From Sediminibacterium sp. (GTDB lineage: Bacteria > Bacteroidota > Bacteroidia > Chitinophagales > Chitinophagaceae), in assembly GCA_016786865.1 (NCBI GenBank), contig JAEUVE010000015.1, positions 92,098 to 156,097 on the forward strand: a DNA stretch of 64,000 nucleotides, written 5' to 3'. Below are positions 54,046 through 62,759 of the stretch, in pieces. Within the stretch, counting starts at the first letter, position 1; each line of letters starts with the position of its first letter. Position numbers and translations under genes: made by a program. Under the pieces are notes generated by a model. That model worked only from the letters and a program-made list of their open reading frames with translations. It ran no database searches and was not told where the DNA came from.

Positions 54046-55914
54046 TTACCTGCCCATATATACCATCAGGATCTGTATATCGCTTGGATTTACCCCACTT
54101 ACCCTGCTGGCCTGACCGAGGGTGGCAGGTCTGATTCGTTTCAGTTTCTGCATGGCCTCGTTGGAAAGTGCAGTAAGGTTACTGTAATCGAAATTATCCG
54201 GAATTTTCATGTTTTCCAGATCACTCATTTTATCTACCAGCGCCTGTTCTTTTTCGATATAGCGCTCATACTTTATTTGAATTTCGGCCTGTTGTATGGC
54301 TTCTTCGCTTATTCCCTCCAGCTTTTCTTTGAGCGAGGGTACCACTACCTGCAGGGCCTGGAGGGTTACATTGGGACGAAGTATAATTTTGGTTGCCTTT
54401 TGTTTTTCTGTGAGAGGGGCAGAATTGATATTCCCAAAATATGTGTTCACGTCCTCTGGTTCAATACTCAGCTCAGACAAAGCGGCCCTTACTTTACCAA
54501 CTTCTGATTTTTTTTGTTGAACCAGTTTCAGACGATCTTCTTTTGCAAGGCCCAACTGATAACTTTTTTCTGTCAGACGGATGTCTGCATTGTCTTGCCG
54601 CAACAACGTTCTGAACTCTGCACGGCTGGTAAACATCCTATAAGGCTCATCTGTGCCTTTGTTAATCAGATCGTCTATCAATACGCCTATATATGCCTCA
54701 CTTCTTTTCAATACAAAAGGCTCCAGGTGTTTGGCTTTTTGATGTGCATTGATTCCGGCAATCAAACCCTGACAGGCTGCTTCTTCGTAACCGGTTGTTC
54801 CATTGATTTGTCCCGCAAAAAACAGGTTGCTGAGCAACTTCGTTTCCAGCGAATTGGTTAATTGGGTAGGCATGAAATAATCATACTCAATTGCATAACC
54901 GGGTCGGAAAATTCTCACATTTTCAAAACCAGGAACCTGCCGTAAAGCCTGTATCTGTACTTCTTCGGGAAGAGAGGTAGAGAATCCGTTCACATATATT
55001 TCTACCGTATTCCAACCCTCCGGTTCTACAAATAACTGATGACGATCCCTGTCTGCAAATCGGCTGATCTTGTCTTCGATGCTTGGGCAGTACCTTGGAC
55101 CAACCCCTTCTATTCTTCCCTGATACATCGGACTTCTGTCGAATCCGGTTTTCAGCAAATCGTGTACGGTTTGATTGGTATACGTAATGTAACAGCTTCT
55201 TTGTTCTTCCGCTTTTACCTTGGGAACATTCAAATAGGAAAAGCCTACGATGTTGTTGTCCCCTTTCTGTTCTTCCATTTTGGAATAATCCAGGCTGCGG
55301 CCATCTACCCTTGGGGGCGTTCCTGTTTTTAGGCGGTCACTTTCAAAGCCATATTCTACCAGCTGTTCTGTAATTCCGGTTGCGGCTTTTTCGGCTACCC
55401 GCCCACCGCCAAAGTTTTTTTCGCCAATATGGATGATCCCGTTGAGGAACGTGCCGCTGGTAACTACAACAGATTCTGATTGTATTTCATGACCAAGGCC
55501 GGTTACTACTCCACAGGCCTTATTGTTTTTTATGATGATGGACTTAACCATATCCTGATAAAAGTCCACATTGGGTGTGTTTTCCAGCATCTCTCTCCAC
55601 TTTGCAGCAAAGAGCATCCGGTCATTTTGTGCTCTGGGACTCCACATTGCCGGACCCTTGCTCAGGTTCAGCATCCTGAACTGGATGGTGCTTAGATCAG
55701 TTACGATTCCACTATAACCCCCCAGTGCATCAATTTCTCGTACAATCTGGCCCTTGGCTATACCGCCCATGGCAGGGTTACAACTCATCTGGGCAATGGT
55801 TTGCATATTCATGGTTACGAGCAAAACCTTGCTACCCAGATTGGCTGCAGCTGCTGCGGCTTCACAACCGGCATGGCCGGCTCCTACTACTATTACATCA
55901 TACTTTGGAAACAT
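54046..55914 (-). CDS. mnmG: tRNA uridine-5-carboxymethylaminomethyl(34) synthesis enzyme MnmG
   Basis: MnmG (GidA), with MnmE, installs the cmnm5 group on wobble uridine 34 of tRNAs using FAD. The 622-residue length is normal. The FAD-binding VGAGHAGCEAA motif begins near residue 9; the GGIAKGQIVREIDALGG, FLNGIIHIGEKNFGGGR and RYCPSIEDKISRF segments are conserved, and the C-terminal helical domain ends in ASRVSGVNPSDI. An HNH-like gene and a parS-like palindrome lie upstream. The -7 element is only a few bases from the ATG, implying a very short leader. mnmE and rsmG are not in the window. Confidence 0.97.
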   Translation of the reverse strand: MFPKYDVIVVGAGHAGCEAAAAAANLGSKVLLVTMNMQTIAQMSCNPAMGGIAKGQIVREIDALGGYSGIVTDLSTIQFRMLNLSKGPAMWSPRAQNDRMLFAAKWREMLENTPNVDFYQDMVKSIIIKNNKACGVVTGLGHEIQSESVVVTSGTFLNGIIHIGEKNFGGGRVAEKAATGITEQLVEYGFESDRLKTGTPPRVDGRSLDYSKMEEQKGDNNIVGFSYLNVPKVKAEEQRSCYITYTNQTVHDLLKTGFDRSPMYQGRIEGVGPRYCPSIEDKISRFADRDRHQLFVEPEGWNTVEIYVNGFSTSLPEEVQIQALRQVPGFENVRIFRPGYAIEYDYFMPTQLTNSLETKLLSNLFFAGQINGTTGYEEAACQGLIAGINAHQKAKHLEPFVLKRSEAYIGVLIDDLINKGTDEPYRMFTSRAEFRTLLRQDNADIRLTEKSYQLGLAKEDRLKLVQQKKSEVGKVRAALSELSIEPEDVNTYFGNINSAPLTEKQKATKIILRPNVTLQALQVVVPSLKEKLEGISEEAIQQAEIQIKYERYIEKEQALVDKMSDLENMKIPDNFDYSNLTALSNEAMQKLKRIRPATLGQASRVSGVNPSDIQILMVYMGR

Positions 55915-55918
55915 AGCG

Positions 55919-55926
55919 CAAAGATA
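55919..55926 (-). promoter_or_regulatory. Bacteroidota -7 element close to the mnmG start (TATCTTTG)
   Basis: On the minus strand this reads TATCTTTG, an exact TAnnTTTG match that ends 4 bp before the mnmG ATG. Transcription would begin near or within the start codon, so the mRNA might be leaderless, unless transcription comes mainly from the gene upstream. Confidence 0.45.
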
Positions 55927-55940
55927 CTTTACCGACCCCC

Positions 55941-56555
55941 TTATCCGAATTTTTTTAAAATCTCCCTTTCCAGAAGCAGATCCTTAACGGAGGTTCCTTC
56001 TGTAAATCGGGTGAACTCTTCCTTTGAAAGTGAGGGCATCTGTTCCAGCCACTCCTTGTTTTGAAGGATAAACCCCTCCAATCCCGGGTTGGGCTCCATT
56101 GCCTCCAGTTCAATTGCCTCGAGTTTGTCAATCATCTTTGTACAGAGACCCAGCCCGGTTTGCTCGTAGAGGTATTTGAAATATGCCTTGCTGGCAATTG
56201 GGTCTACTCTTTTGGTTTTAGTGTGTCCGGGATAGATGGCTTCTGCTCTGATATTGATAAAGTTCCAGCAAAGTTTCAGCTCTTCTTCTTCCTCAAAATT
56301 GAAAACCGCCACCGGAACAATGTGCTCGAACTGCCACGCGGTTCCAAAGTTCTCCCAGTTCATGATGTCATCGAACTGAAGTTCGAACCATTTGCGGAGG
56401 TTTTCCCGATCCATCCCAAAGAATCTGGCATAGTTCTCACTAAGAGCCGCTTCTAATACATACCTTCTAAAGGCCAATTGCCATTTCCGCTTTTCTTTAA
56501 ATCTTTCATCCTGTTTTAAGAGGGGCGTTTTGATTGTAGGGATTGGAGCGGCCAT
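55941..56555 (-). CDS. HNH-endonuclease-like protein of unknown function
   Basis: A 204-residue cytoplasmic protein. Residues about 60-110 read DIMNWENFGTAWQFEHIVPV then FNF, followed by a Cys and an FINIRAEA segment. This corresponds to the HNH pattern of phage-type nucleases (MxWENxGxxWxIDHIxPxxxFD, with C and N ligands), except that the usual IDH is FEH. The N-terminal 55 residues are basic and helical and the last 90 are acidic and helical without an assigned fold. It lies 26 bp upstream of mnmG on the same strand. It may be a nuclease, a domesticated non-nuclease, or a nucleic acid-binding protein; the motif resemblance is moderate. Confidence 0.6.
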   Translation of the reverse strand: MAAPIPTIKTPLLKQDERFKEKRKWQLAFRRYVLEAALSENYARFFGMDRENLRKWFELQFDDIMNWENFGTAWQFEHIVPVAVFNFEEEEELKLCWNFINIRAEAIYPGHTKTKRVDPIASKAYFKYLYEQTGLGLCTKMIDKLEAIELEAMEPNPGLEGFILQNKEWLEQMPSLSKEEFTRFTEGTSVKDLLLEREILKKFG

Positions 56556-56722
56556 GTGGAATTTAAAAATGTTCCTCAGAGAAACGACTGGATGTGCATG
56601 ATTATTTCATTTAGTAGGTTTGTCCATCTGAAAGATTGAGTCAGATACGAGCCGATCGCTTTAAGACTGTTTAAGTTGAACAACTGATTGATTAAGCGTG
56701 AATTATTGAGGCTGTTTGGAAA

Positions 56723-56738
56723 TGTTCCACGGGGAACA
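56723..56738. promoter_or_regulatory. parS-like palindrome upstream of the mnmG operon
   Basis: TGTTCCACGGGGAACA is a 16-bp near-perfect palindrome (7 of 8 pairs; AATG/CATT flanks extend it to 9 of 10) and differs by one base from TGTTCCACGTGGAACA, a parS-type ParB site. A half site CGTGGAAC follows at 56770-56777. No parA/parB gene is in the window. It lies in the 221-bp gap between the CAP-domain gene and the HNH-like gene. Confidence 0.5.
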
Positions 56739-56776
56739 TTGATCTTTGTTTCTCATGGGAACGGTGATTCGTGGAA

Positions 56777-57466
56777 CTATTTGCTGCACCCCAGATCTTG
56801 AACCATCAGGTACTGGCCACCCTCCGCTAATCGGATTACGCTAACCCCTATTTGTGTATAGACCGGGTTAAAAAGATTTTTCCTGTGCCCAAGGTCCGGC
56901 ACCCCAATGTCTAGATACAATAAGATGAGTGCAACCAGGGCGTCGTCTTTGCCTGAAGAAATGTTTTCCGAAGCACATTGGGTGATCCCTCCTTTTCTCA
57001 TCCTGTTGGCAAAGCTGGTTCCATCACTGGAATGGTGGCTGATTCTACCCTTGTTCTGATAGATATCGGCTGCATGGTTGGCAGCAACCCGGGTAAATTG
57101 TGCATCGGGTACCAAAAATGGGAGGATCTGGTTTTGGTCTAATGAACGGATCAGACTAATTGTGTAGTTGTTGTTCTGTAAACCGGGCTGGCTCTTAAGG
57201 AAAGGAATCAATGCACTGTCTCTGAAATGCGTGGGAAACAAACGAGAATAGTTGGTCCAGTATATCAGGTCTTGCTCCAGTCGGCTTGCCTTCTTGTACA
57301 CCGGGTATGTTTCCAGTGTGTGGAGCAGACTTTTGTTTTTGTTGCCCGGAAAGAAAAACGGCTGATCGATCAGGGTAACTGAACTTACTGATTGTGCTGT
57401 TGCCGAAGGGCAGGGTGCGAGAACTGCCAGAAAAAAAACAGGAAGGAGGAAACGTAACAAAAACAT
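56777..57466 (-). CDS. CAP/SCP-domain exported protein
   Basis: A 229-residue exported protein with a signal peptide (cleavage near SATAQ). The C-terminal about 125 residues show the CAP fold: AANHAADIYQNKG, ISHHSSDGTSFANRM with the CAP-type His, GITQCASENIS with the Glu, and the LGHRKNLFNPVYTQIGVSVI motif with the second His. The DFGHR-like segment GVPDLGHRKNL supports the call. Bacterial CAP proteins have diverse and mostly unknown envelope roles. The residue 25-95 region is a family-specific extension. It lies 3 bp downstream of ybeY. Confidence 0.85.
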   Translation of the reverse strand: MFLLRFLLPVFFLAVLAPCPSATAQSVSSVTLIDQPFFFPGNKNKSLLHTLETYPVYKKASRLEQDLIYWTNYSRLFPTHFRDSALIPFLKSQPGLQNNNYTISLIRSLDQNQILPFLVPDAQFTRVAANHAADIYQNKGRISHHSSDGTSFANRMRKGGITQCASENISSGKDDALVALILLYLDIGVPDLGHRKNLFNPVYTQIGVSVIRLAEGGQYLMVQDLGCSK

Positions 57467-57469
57467 GAA

Positions 57470-57898
57470 TCAGGCTTTCCCAAAGAGTTGCAAATACCGG
57501 TCCTCTTTTGCCCGCATAGTGATAATTTCACTTTTTGTTTTGTCTTTATAGCCGCAAAGATGCAGGGCCCCGTGGAATAGGACCCGGAGCATTTCCTCCT
57601 TGTAGGTTACCCCTAGCATTTGGGCATTATCCTTTACCCGGTCAATGCTGATATAAATTTCTCCTTCTATCGGCTGCCCCTTTTCGGACAGGCCAAAAGT
57701 GATGATGTCTGTAAAATAATCGTGCTGTAAGAAGTTGCGATTAATATCTAAAAGCATATCATCTGAGCAAAACACATATCTCAGTTCGGCCAATTGCTTT
57801 TTCTCTTTTTTGAAAATAGATTCAATAAAAGATTTGAGCAGCAATTTTTGTTGAAATGCAAACGGGCGGTCTCCGGTGTTAAAACTGATTTTTGCCAT
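57470..57898 (-). CDS. ybeY: rRNA maturation endoribonuclease YbeY
   Basis: YbeY is a metal-dependent RNase involved in 16S rRNA 3'-end processing and ribosome quality control. The 142-residue protein has the signature zinc motif FHGALHLCGYKDKTKSE; the third ligand of the enterobacterial motif (HGxLHLxGYDH) is replaced, with an Asp and a Glu nearby, as often seen in Bacteroidota. The DYFTDIITFGLS segment upstream is also conserved. It lies 3 bp upstream of the CAP-domain gene. The feoA promoter is divergent from it. Confidence 0.92.
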   Translation of the reverse strand: MAKISFNTGDRPFAFQQKLLLKSFIESIFKKEKKQLAELRYVFCSDDMLLDINRNFLQHDYFTDIITFGLSEKGQPIEGEIYISIDRVKDNAQMLGVTYKEEMLRVLFHGALHLCGYKDKTKSEIITMRAKEDRYLQLFGKA

Positions 57899-57945
57899 AA
57901 AAAAGGATTACTCCAAAATTCGTAACAAAACCAATACATAGCCAG

Positions 57946-57953
57946 TACCTTTG
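57946..57953 (+). promoter_or_regulatory. Bacteroidota -7 element for feoA-nadD (TACCTTTG)
   Basis: TACCTTTG is a TAnnTTTG match 17 bp upstream of the feoA ATG, in the divergent gap with ybeY. Confidence 0.6.
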
Positions 57954-57970
57954 CAATTAATATTAATGGA

Positions 57971-58201
57971 ATGAAGAGATTGTCGGATTTATTGGTTGGT
58001 CAAAAAGGAACTATTCACTCTTTTGAAAAAGATGATATTTTCATCAAACTCATGGAAATGGGCTGTGTTCCAGGTGAAACAGTGGTTGTAGAGCAGGTAG
58101 CGCCCCTGGGCGACCCAATCTCTATCAGCGTATCCGGTTATACGCTCAGCTTACGGCTAAGCGAAGCCAGCTATATCTTTGTGGAAGAGGAAATTATGTA
58201 A
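57971..58201 (+). CDS. feoA: FeoA-domain protein
   Basis: A 76-residue SH3-like FeoA protein. Family features are the KRLSDLLVGQKGTIHSF start, the MEMGCVPGETVVVEQVAPLGDPI core and the final LRLSEASYIFVEE. FeoA normally assists the FeoB ferrous iron transporter, but no feoB is present beside it; the next gene, 23 bp downstream, is nadD. It could work with a distant FeoB or serve as a free regulatory SH3-type domain. Confidence 0.88.
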   Translation: MKRLSDLLVGQKGTIHSFEKDDIFIKLMEMGCVPGETVVVEQVAPLGDPISISVSGYTLSLRLSEASYIFVEEEIM

Positions 58202-58224
58202 TTGATTGATTATCAAGTGTTTGT

Positions 58225-58794
58225 ATGAAAATAGGCCTTTATTTTGGTTCGTTCAACCCCATTCATACCGGTCACCTGATTATTGCCAGCCACGTAGTTA
58301 ATCAAACCGATCTCCAGCAGGTTTGGCTGGTTGTATCTCCACAAAATCCCTTTAAACAGGAATCCAGTTTACTGAACGAATACCATCGCCTGCACCTGGC
58401 GCAGCTGGCAGTTGAAGATGACAACCGGTTGAGGGCCTCTGATATCGAGTTTAAACTTCCGCGTCCGTCCTATACCATCGATACCCTGATTTATCTGCAA
58501 GAGAAATATCCCCAGCACAGTTTCACCATTGTAATGGGTAGTGATAGTTTTCAAAATCTTCCCAAGTGGAAAAATGCTGACTTGCTGATTAAGAACTATT
58601 CCTTTGTGGTGTACAACAGACCCGGCGCTCCGGTTGCCGATACACATCAGGCAAAGCTAACAATACTCGACGCCCCACTGCTCACCATCTCCGCCACGCT
58701 GATCCGAAAAAATATTCAGGAAGGAAAAAGCATACGCTATCTGGTTCCCGATAAAGTGCGGATCTATATTGAGGAGAACAATTATTATAAATAA
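58225..58794 (+). CDS. nadD: nicotinate-nucleotide adenylyltransferase
   Basis: NadD adenylylates nicotinate mononucleotide to deamido-NAD in the cytoplasm. The 189-residue length is typical. The nucleotidyltransferase signature GLYFGSFNPIHTGHLI contains the GxFxPxHxGH motif, SPQNPFK is the family's substrate loop, and the ISATLIRKNIQEGKSI segment supplies the ISxTxxR motif near the C-terminus. It is transcribed with feoA. nadA is in the same window 20 kb away. Confidence 0.95.
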   Translation: MKIGLYFGSFNPIHTGHLIIASHVVNQTDLQQVWLVVSPQNPFKQESSLLNEYHRLHLAQLAVEDDNRLRASDIEFKLPRPSYTIDTLIYLQEKYPQHSFTIVMGSDSFQNLPKWKNADLLIKNYSFVVYNRPGAPVADTHQAKLTILDAPLLTISATLIRKNIQEGKSIRYLVPDKVRIYIEENNYYK

Positions 58795-58825
58795 CAGCGT
58801 TCGTTTTTAATTGTGTTTTGAAATT

Positions 58826-58856
58826 AAAAAAGGGCTAACTGTATCGGTTAGCCCTT
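58826..58856 (-). terminator. intrinsic terminator of rho (possibly bidirectional)
   Basis: An 8-10-bp stem (gggctaac with gttagccc) is followed on the minus strand by six T residues, past the rho stop. On the plus strand it lies just after nadD with a weaker T tract, so it may serve both genes. Confidence 0.85.
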
Positions 58857-58877
58857 GATATATAGAGTCGTTAGAAA

Positions 58878-60521
58878 CTATCTGTTCATGGAAGCCAGGA
58901 ACTCTTCGTTGCTCTTGGTTCCGCGCATGCGTTTCAGCAACTCGTTCATTGCTTCTTCTGCATTCATATCGTTTAAGAAAAGACGCAAAATATTCATACG
59001 CTGTAACACTTCTCTATCCAGCAACAGGTCATCACGGCGGGTGGAAGAACCAACCAGGTCAATGGCCGGGAAGATCCGTTTGTTGGCCAGTTTTCTGTCG
59101 AGTTGAAGTTCCATATTACCGGTTCCCTTGAATTCTTCGAAGATTACTTCATCCATCTTACTTCCGGTTTCAATCAATGCAGTAGCCAGGATGGTAAGTG
59201 AACCGCCATTTTCAATTTTACGGGCAGCTCCAAAAAATTGTTTGGGTTTCAGCAACGCATTCGCCTCTACACCACCACTCAAAACCTTACCGCTGCTGGG
59301 CGCCACGGTATTGTGGGCACGAGCCAAACGGGTGATGGAATCGAGCAGGATCACCACATCGTGTCCGCACTCAACCAAACGCTTGGCTTTCTGCAGCGCG
59401 ATGCTGGATACTTTTACGTGTTTTTCTGCAGGCTCATCGAAGGTGGAAGCAATTACTTCTGCTTTTACACTCCGTTCCATATCGGTTACCTCTTCCGGAC
59501 GCTCATCAATCAATACCACCATCAGGTAGCACTCAGGGTGATTGGCTGCAATGGCATTGGCCACTTCTTTCAGTAACATGGTTTTACCCACTTTTGGCTG
59601 CGCTACTATCAGACCACGCTGACCCTTACCGATTGGGGTAAAGAGGTCGATGATCCGGGTACTGTAGTTGCTTGGGCTGGTGAACAGGTTGAGTTTCTCG
59701 AAAGGAAACAGCGGTGTGAGGTAATCAAAGGGAACACGGTCGCGCACTTCATCGGGGCGTTTGCCATTGATGGTATCCACTTTCAGGAGTGCAAAATATT
59801 TTTCACCTTCTTTTGGCGGACGAACAGCACCCATCACGGTATCACCTGTTTTTAAACCAAACAGTTTGATTTGTGAAGGAGATACGTATACATCGTCGGG
59901 AGAGGAGAGATAGTTGTAATCGGAAGAGCGGAGGAAGCCATATCCGTCGGGCATCATTTCCAATACGCCTTCGGCAGGAATTACCCCTTCAAATTCAATG
60001 TTGAACGCAGGTTCTTTGCGCTGGTGCTGATGACGCGGACGTTCGGCAGGTGCTGCGGTTTCAGGAGCCTGCGATCCTTCGCCACCGCTTTCGGCAGCTT
60101 CCAGGTTTTGAATAATGGCTGCGGCTATCTGGCTGGTGCTGTCTTCCGGAGCAGCTGCGGACTCGGGTTGAACCTGAGCAGGCCTTTCGTTTTTGCCCTT
60201 GTGAGCCGGTCCTTTTTTAGGAGGCGCTGCCTTTTTAACCGGCCTGTTTTCACGCGCTTTTGGTTCAGCAACCGGAGCTTCCTGCATTACTTCGGCTTCT
60301 TCCGAACTGATGGAGGTTTTTACGTTCACGGCCTTTTTAGGACGTGCGTTCTTTTTCTTAGGATCGTCTTTCACTTCGCTGGCCTTCACCGCCTGTGAAT
60401 CGAGGATTTTGTATATCAGTCCTTGTTTGTCGAGCTTTTTGGCTCCGGAAATTTTCAGCTGCTCGGCGATATCGAGCAGTTCGGGCAATAACATGTCGTT
60501 TAATTGCAGAATGTCGTACAT
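58878..60521 (-). CDS. rho: transcription termination factor Rho
   Basis: Rho is a hexameric RNA helicase that terminates transcription. The 547-residue protein has the N-terminal helical Rho_N domain ([23 protein letters not shown]), then a low-complexity insertion (about 50-165) rich in Ala, Pro, Lys and Glu, common in Bacteroidota, then the RNA-binding OB fold ([27 protein letters not shown]) and the RecA-like ATPase core with Walker [11 protein letters not shown], Walker [14 protein letters not shown] and the [11 protein letters not shown] segment. Its own transcript ends in an intrinsic hairpin. Confidence 0.97.
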   Translation of the reverse strand: MYDILQLNDMLLPELLDIAEQLKISGAKKLDKQGLIYKILDSQAVKASEVKDDPKKKNARPKKAVNVKTSISSEEAEVMQEAPVAEPKARENRPVKKAAPPKKGPAHKGKNERPAQVQPESAAAPEDSTSQIAAAIIQNLEAAESGGEGSQAPETAAPAERPRHQHQRKEPAFNIEFEGVIPAEGVLEMMPDGYGFLRSSDYNYLSSPDDVYVSPSQIKLFGLKTGDTVMGAVRPPKEGEKYFALLKVDTINGKRPDEVRDRVPFDYLTPLFPFEKLNLFTSPSNYSTRIIDLFTPIGKGQRGLIVAQPKVGKTMLLKEVANAIAANHPECYLMVVLIDERPEEVTDMERSVKAEVIASTFDEPAEKHVKVSSIALQKAKRLVECGHDVVILLDSITRLARAHNTVAPSSGKVLSGGVEANALLKPKQFFGAARKIENGGSLTILATALIETGSKMDEVIFEEFKGTGNMELQLDRKLANKRIFPAIDLVGSSTRRDDLLLDREVLQRMNILRLFLNDMNAEEAMNELLKRMRGTKSNEEFLASMNR

Positions 60522-60802
60522 AAAATAGAATCGTTAATCGGGGAAATACAATACAAAGTTTGTCTAATTGGGTTGCTCCTGTCTAAGGAAGACTTACTCT
60601 CAGAAAGGATTATGATTTGTTTGATTTGGAAAGAGAGCAACTGATGTGTCGGGGTAAAACGGAGGCAAATCAGCTTGTTTCCAATGCAATGTTAGTCAAA
60701 ATAGTTAAATACCAATAAAAAAAAGGATGTAATTATATCAGCGGGAAGATGTAAAAGATACGCAAACCGTGGCGTTTATGCGGTTTTAGCGGCCCGATTG
60801 GT
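60522..60802. other. divergent intergenic region between rho and asnS
   Basis: An AT-rich region of about 300 bp before the asnS start at 60829, holding the asnS -7 element at its right end and presumably the rho promoter at its left. No small gene, hairpin or RNA was recognised. Confidence 0.5.
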
Positions 60803-60810
60803 TATCTTTG
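60803..60810 (+). promoter_or_regulatory. Bacteroidota -7 element for asnS (TATCTTTG)
   Basis: TATCTTTG is an exact TAnnTTTG match 18 bp upstream of the ATG at 60829. It contains the TTG that could be mistaken for a longer start at 60808. Confidence 0.65.
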
Positions 60811-60828
60811 CAGCCCAAATTCAAGGAA

Positions 60829-62280
60829 ATGTTTAATAACAGAACAAAGATCAAGGCCTTGTTGAATACAGGTAAACCAGGCGAACAGGTAACGGTGATG
60901 GGGTGGGTACGCACCTTCCGCAACAACCAGTTTATTGCGTTGAACGATGGAAGTACCAATCACAATCTACAGGTGGTGGTAGCGCTGGGCTTACTGGACG
61001 ACGATACGTTAAAACGCATCACTACAGGAGCCTCTTTAAAGGTTTCCGGCGAAGTGGTGGAGTCTGTTGGTAAAGGACAAACCATCGAAGTAAAAGCCGC
61101 AACGCTTGAAGTGTTGGGAGACAGCGATGCTGAGAAGTATCCGCTTCAACCTAAAAAACACAGCCTTGAATTTTTGAGAGAGAAAGCACACCTGCGCTTC
61201 CGTACCAATACTTTTGGCGCTGTGTTCCGTATTCGTCATTCCCTTGCTTTCGCGGTGCATCAGTTTTTCAACAATAAAGGCTTTGTATATCTGCATACAC
61301 CAATCATTACCGCAAGCGATGCAGAGGGTGCTGGTGAAATGTTTCGTGTTACCACATTGCCTATGGATGGATCAGCTCCTAAAAATGAAGCCGGTGAAAT
61401 TGATTACAGGGAAGACTTTTTTGGTAAGAGCACCAACCTTACCGTGAGCGGTCAGTTGGAAGGAGAACTGGGCGCCATGGCGTTTTCGGAAATCTATACG
61501 TTCGGGCCCACTTTCCGCGCAGAGAATTCCAATACAACCCGTCACCTGGCTGAGTTCTGGATGATTGAACCGGAGATGGCTTTCCATGATATTGAAGACA
61601 ATATGAACCTGGCGGAAGAATTTATTCAATACCTGATCCGCTACGCTATGGAGCACAATAAAGAAGATCTGGAATTTCTGGATCAGCGTTTGGCAGAGGA
61701 AGAAAAACAGAAGCCACAGAATGAGCGAGCTGAAATGGGGCTGTTGGAGAAACTGAATTTTGTGCTCAACAACCAATTTGAAAGAATCACCTATACCGAG
61801 GCCATCGCCATTTTACTCGATAGCCCGGCATATAAAAAGAAGAAGTTCAAATACGATGTTAGCTGGGGCATTGATATGCAAAGTGAACACGAACGCTACC
61901 TCGTGGAAAAACATTTTAAAAAGCCGGTGATCGTTACAGGATACCCTGCCGCCATCAAGGCTTTTTATATGCGTCTGAACGATGGATGTGAGCCTGGTAA
62001 AGAAACCGTTGCAGCCATGGACATCCTGGCTCCGGGAATTGGAGAGATTGTGGGTGGCAGCCAGCGGGAAGAACGCCTGGATAAACTGGAACAACGAATG
62101 AAGGATATGCATATTCCTGCGGAAGAAATGAGCTGGTACCTGGATACCCGCAGATTTGGAACCGTACCCCATGCCGGATTTGGTCTGGGATTTGAAAGGA
62201 TGGTACAGTTTGTGACCGGAATGACCAATATCCGCGACGTGATTGCTTTTGCGAGGACTCCAAAGAATTGTGAATTCTAA
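60829..62280 (+). CDS. asnS: asparaginyl-tRNA synthetase
   Basis: AsnS charges tRNA-Asn with asparagine. The 483-residue class II enzyme has an N-terminal OB-fold anticodon-binding domain (about 1-115, with [22 protein letters not shown]) and a catalytic domain with motif 2 ([26 protein letters not shown]), the [15 protein letters not shown] segment and motif 3 [15 protein letters not shown]. The ATG at 60829 follows the promoter; the TTG at 60808 lies inside the promoter and is rejected. A helical insertion is seen around residues 275-310 ([15 protein letters not shown]), as in Bacteroidota AsnS. Confidence 0.96.
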   Translation: MFNNRTKIKALLNTGKPGEQVTVMGWVRTFRNNQFIALNDGSTNHNLQVVVALGLLDDDTLKRITTGASLKVSGEVVESVGKGQTIEVKAATLEVLGDSDAEKYPLQPKKHSLEFLREKAHLRFRTNTFGAVFRIRHSLAFAVHQFFNNKGFVYLHTPIITASDAEGAGEMFRVTTLPMDGSAPKNEAGEIDYREDFFGKSTNLTVSGQLEGELGAMAFSEIYTFGPTFRAENSNTTRHLAEFWMIEPEMAFHDIEDNMNLAEEFIQYLIRYAMEHNKEDLEFLDQRLAEEEKQKPQNERAEMGLLEKLNFVLNNQFERITYTEAIAILLDSPAYKKKKFKYDVSWGIDMQSEHERYLVEKHFKKPVIVTGYPAAIKAFYMRLNDGCEPGKETVAAMDILAPGIGEIVGGSQREERLDKLEQRMKDMHIPAEEMSWYLDTRRFGTVPHAGFGLGFERMVQFVTGMTNIRDVIAFARTPKNCEF

Positions 62281-62359
62281 GATTTTCGGTCGGGTTCAGC
62301 ATTTTTTGCAAATTCCATAAAAAAAACGTGGATAATGCGTGAATAAGCGATTGGCTCCC

Positions 62360-62367
62360 TATATTTG
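62360..62367 (+). promoter_or_regulatory. Bacteroidota -7 element for tRNA-Phe (TATATTTG)
   Basis: TATATTTG matches TAnnTTTG, 78 bp upstream of the tRNA. It implies a leader of about 70 bp to be removed by RNase processing. Confidence 0.5.
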
Positions 62368-62445
62368 CAACCCCGAAAGTTCAGGACGGTAAAACGAGGT
62401 AACAAGTTGAGCCACACTGAATCCCGAAAAACGGGCGGAAAGGAA

Positions 62446-62518
62446 GGTGCGGTAGCTCAGTTGGTAGAGCAAAGGACTGAAAATCCTTGTGTCGCCGGTT
62501 CGATCCCGGCCCACACCA
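62446..62518 (+). tRNA. tRNA-Phe (GAA)
   Basis: A 73-nt cloverleaf: acceptor GGTGCGG with CCACACC, D arm gctc/gagc, anticodon stem aagga/tcctt with loop ctgaaaa (anticodon GAA at 62479-62481), variable loop gtgtc, and T arm gccgg-ttcgatc-ccggc. The acceptor stem has one C-A mismatch (62450 with 62513). No genomic CCA follows the discriminator A. A terminator follows, and then the mobile region. Confidence 0.93.
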
Positions 62519-62529
62519 CAAACACAGAC

Positions 62530-62570
62530 AAAATGCCTTGAAAATCAACAGATTACAAGGCATTTTTGTT
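62530..62570 (+). terminator. intrinsic terminator of tRNA-Phe
   Basis: A 10-bp stem (aaatgccttg at 62531-62540 with caaggcattt at 62556-62565) with a 15-nt loop is followed by a T-rich run. Confidence 0.75.
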
Positions 62571-62580
62571 TTGGGGTACA

Positions 62581-62759
62581 TTAAGGGGTACACTTTGTTT
62601 CAAAAAACATTGTAAAAGATATTAGACAATACTTTTGTATGTATTCATAAGCTCTTGAATATCCTAATTCACCAGCTTTACTCAAATCTAAATATCCACT
62701 TTCTTGCTTGTTTATCTGAATTTTTAACAAACCCCCTATTAAAATAAGATTCGTTCTAT
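62581..62759 (-). pseudogene. 3' fragment of an unidentified gene
   Basis: An open minus-strand frame of 59 codons without a plausible start: it begins at the IS remnant and ends with TAA at 62583-62581. The translation has protein-like composition (LILIGGLLKIQINKQESGY, then LDLSKAGELGYSRAYEYIQKY). It looks like the C-terminal end of a gene truncated on its 5' side by the 59-bp remnant. The family is not recognised. Confidence 0.4.

Noticed and set aside
57470..57898. YbeY as catalytically defective because the third His of the zinc motif is replaced
   Set aside because: The GYKD variant is common in Bacteroidota YbeY, so this is a lineage feature rather than a loss.
60808..60828. TTG start for asnS
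   Set aside because: The TTG is part of the TATCTTTG promoter element; the ATG at 60829 gives the usual AsnS N-terminus.
62381..62593. Minus-strand open frame across the tRNA-Phe gene
   Set aside because: It is the antisense of the tRNA and its terminator and has no protein-like features.
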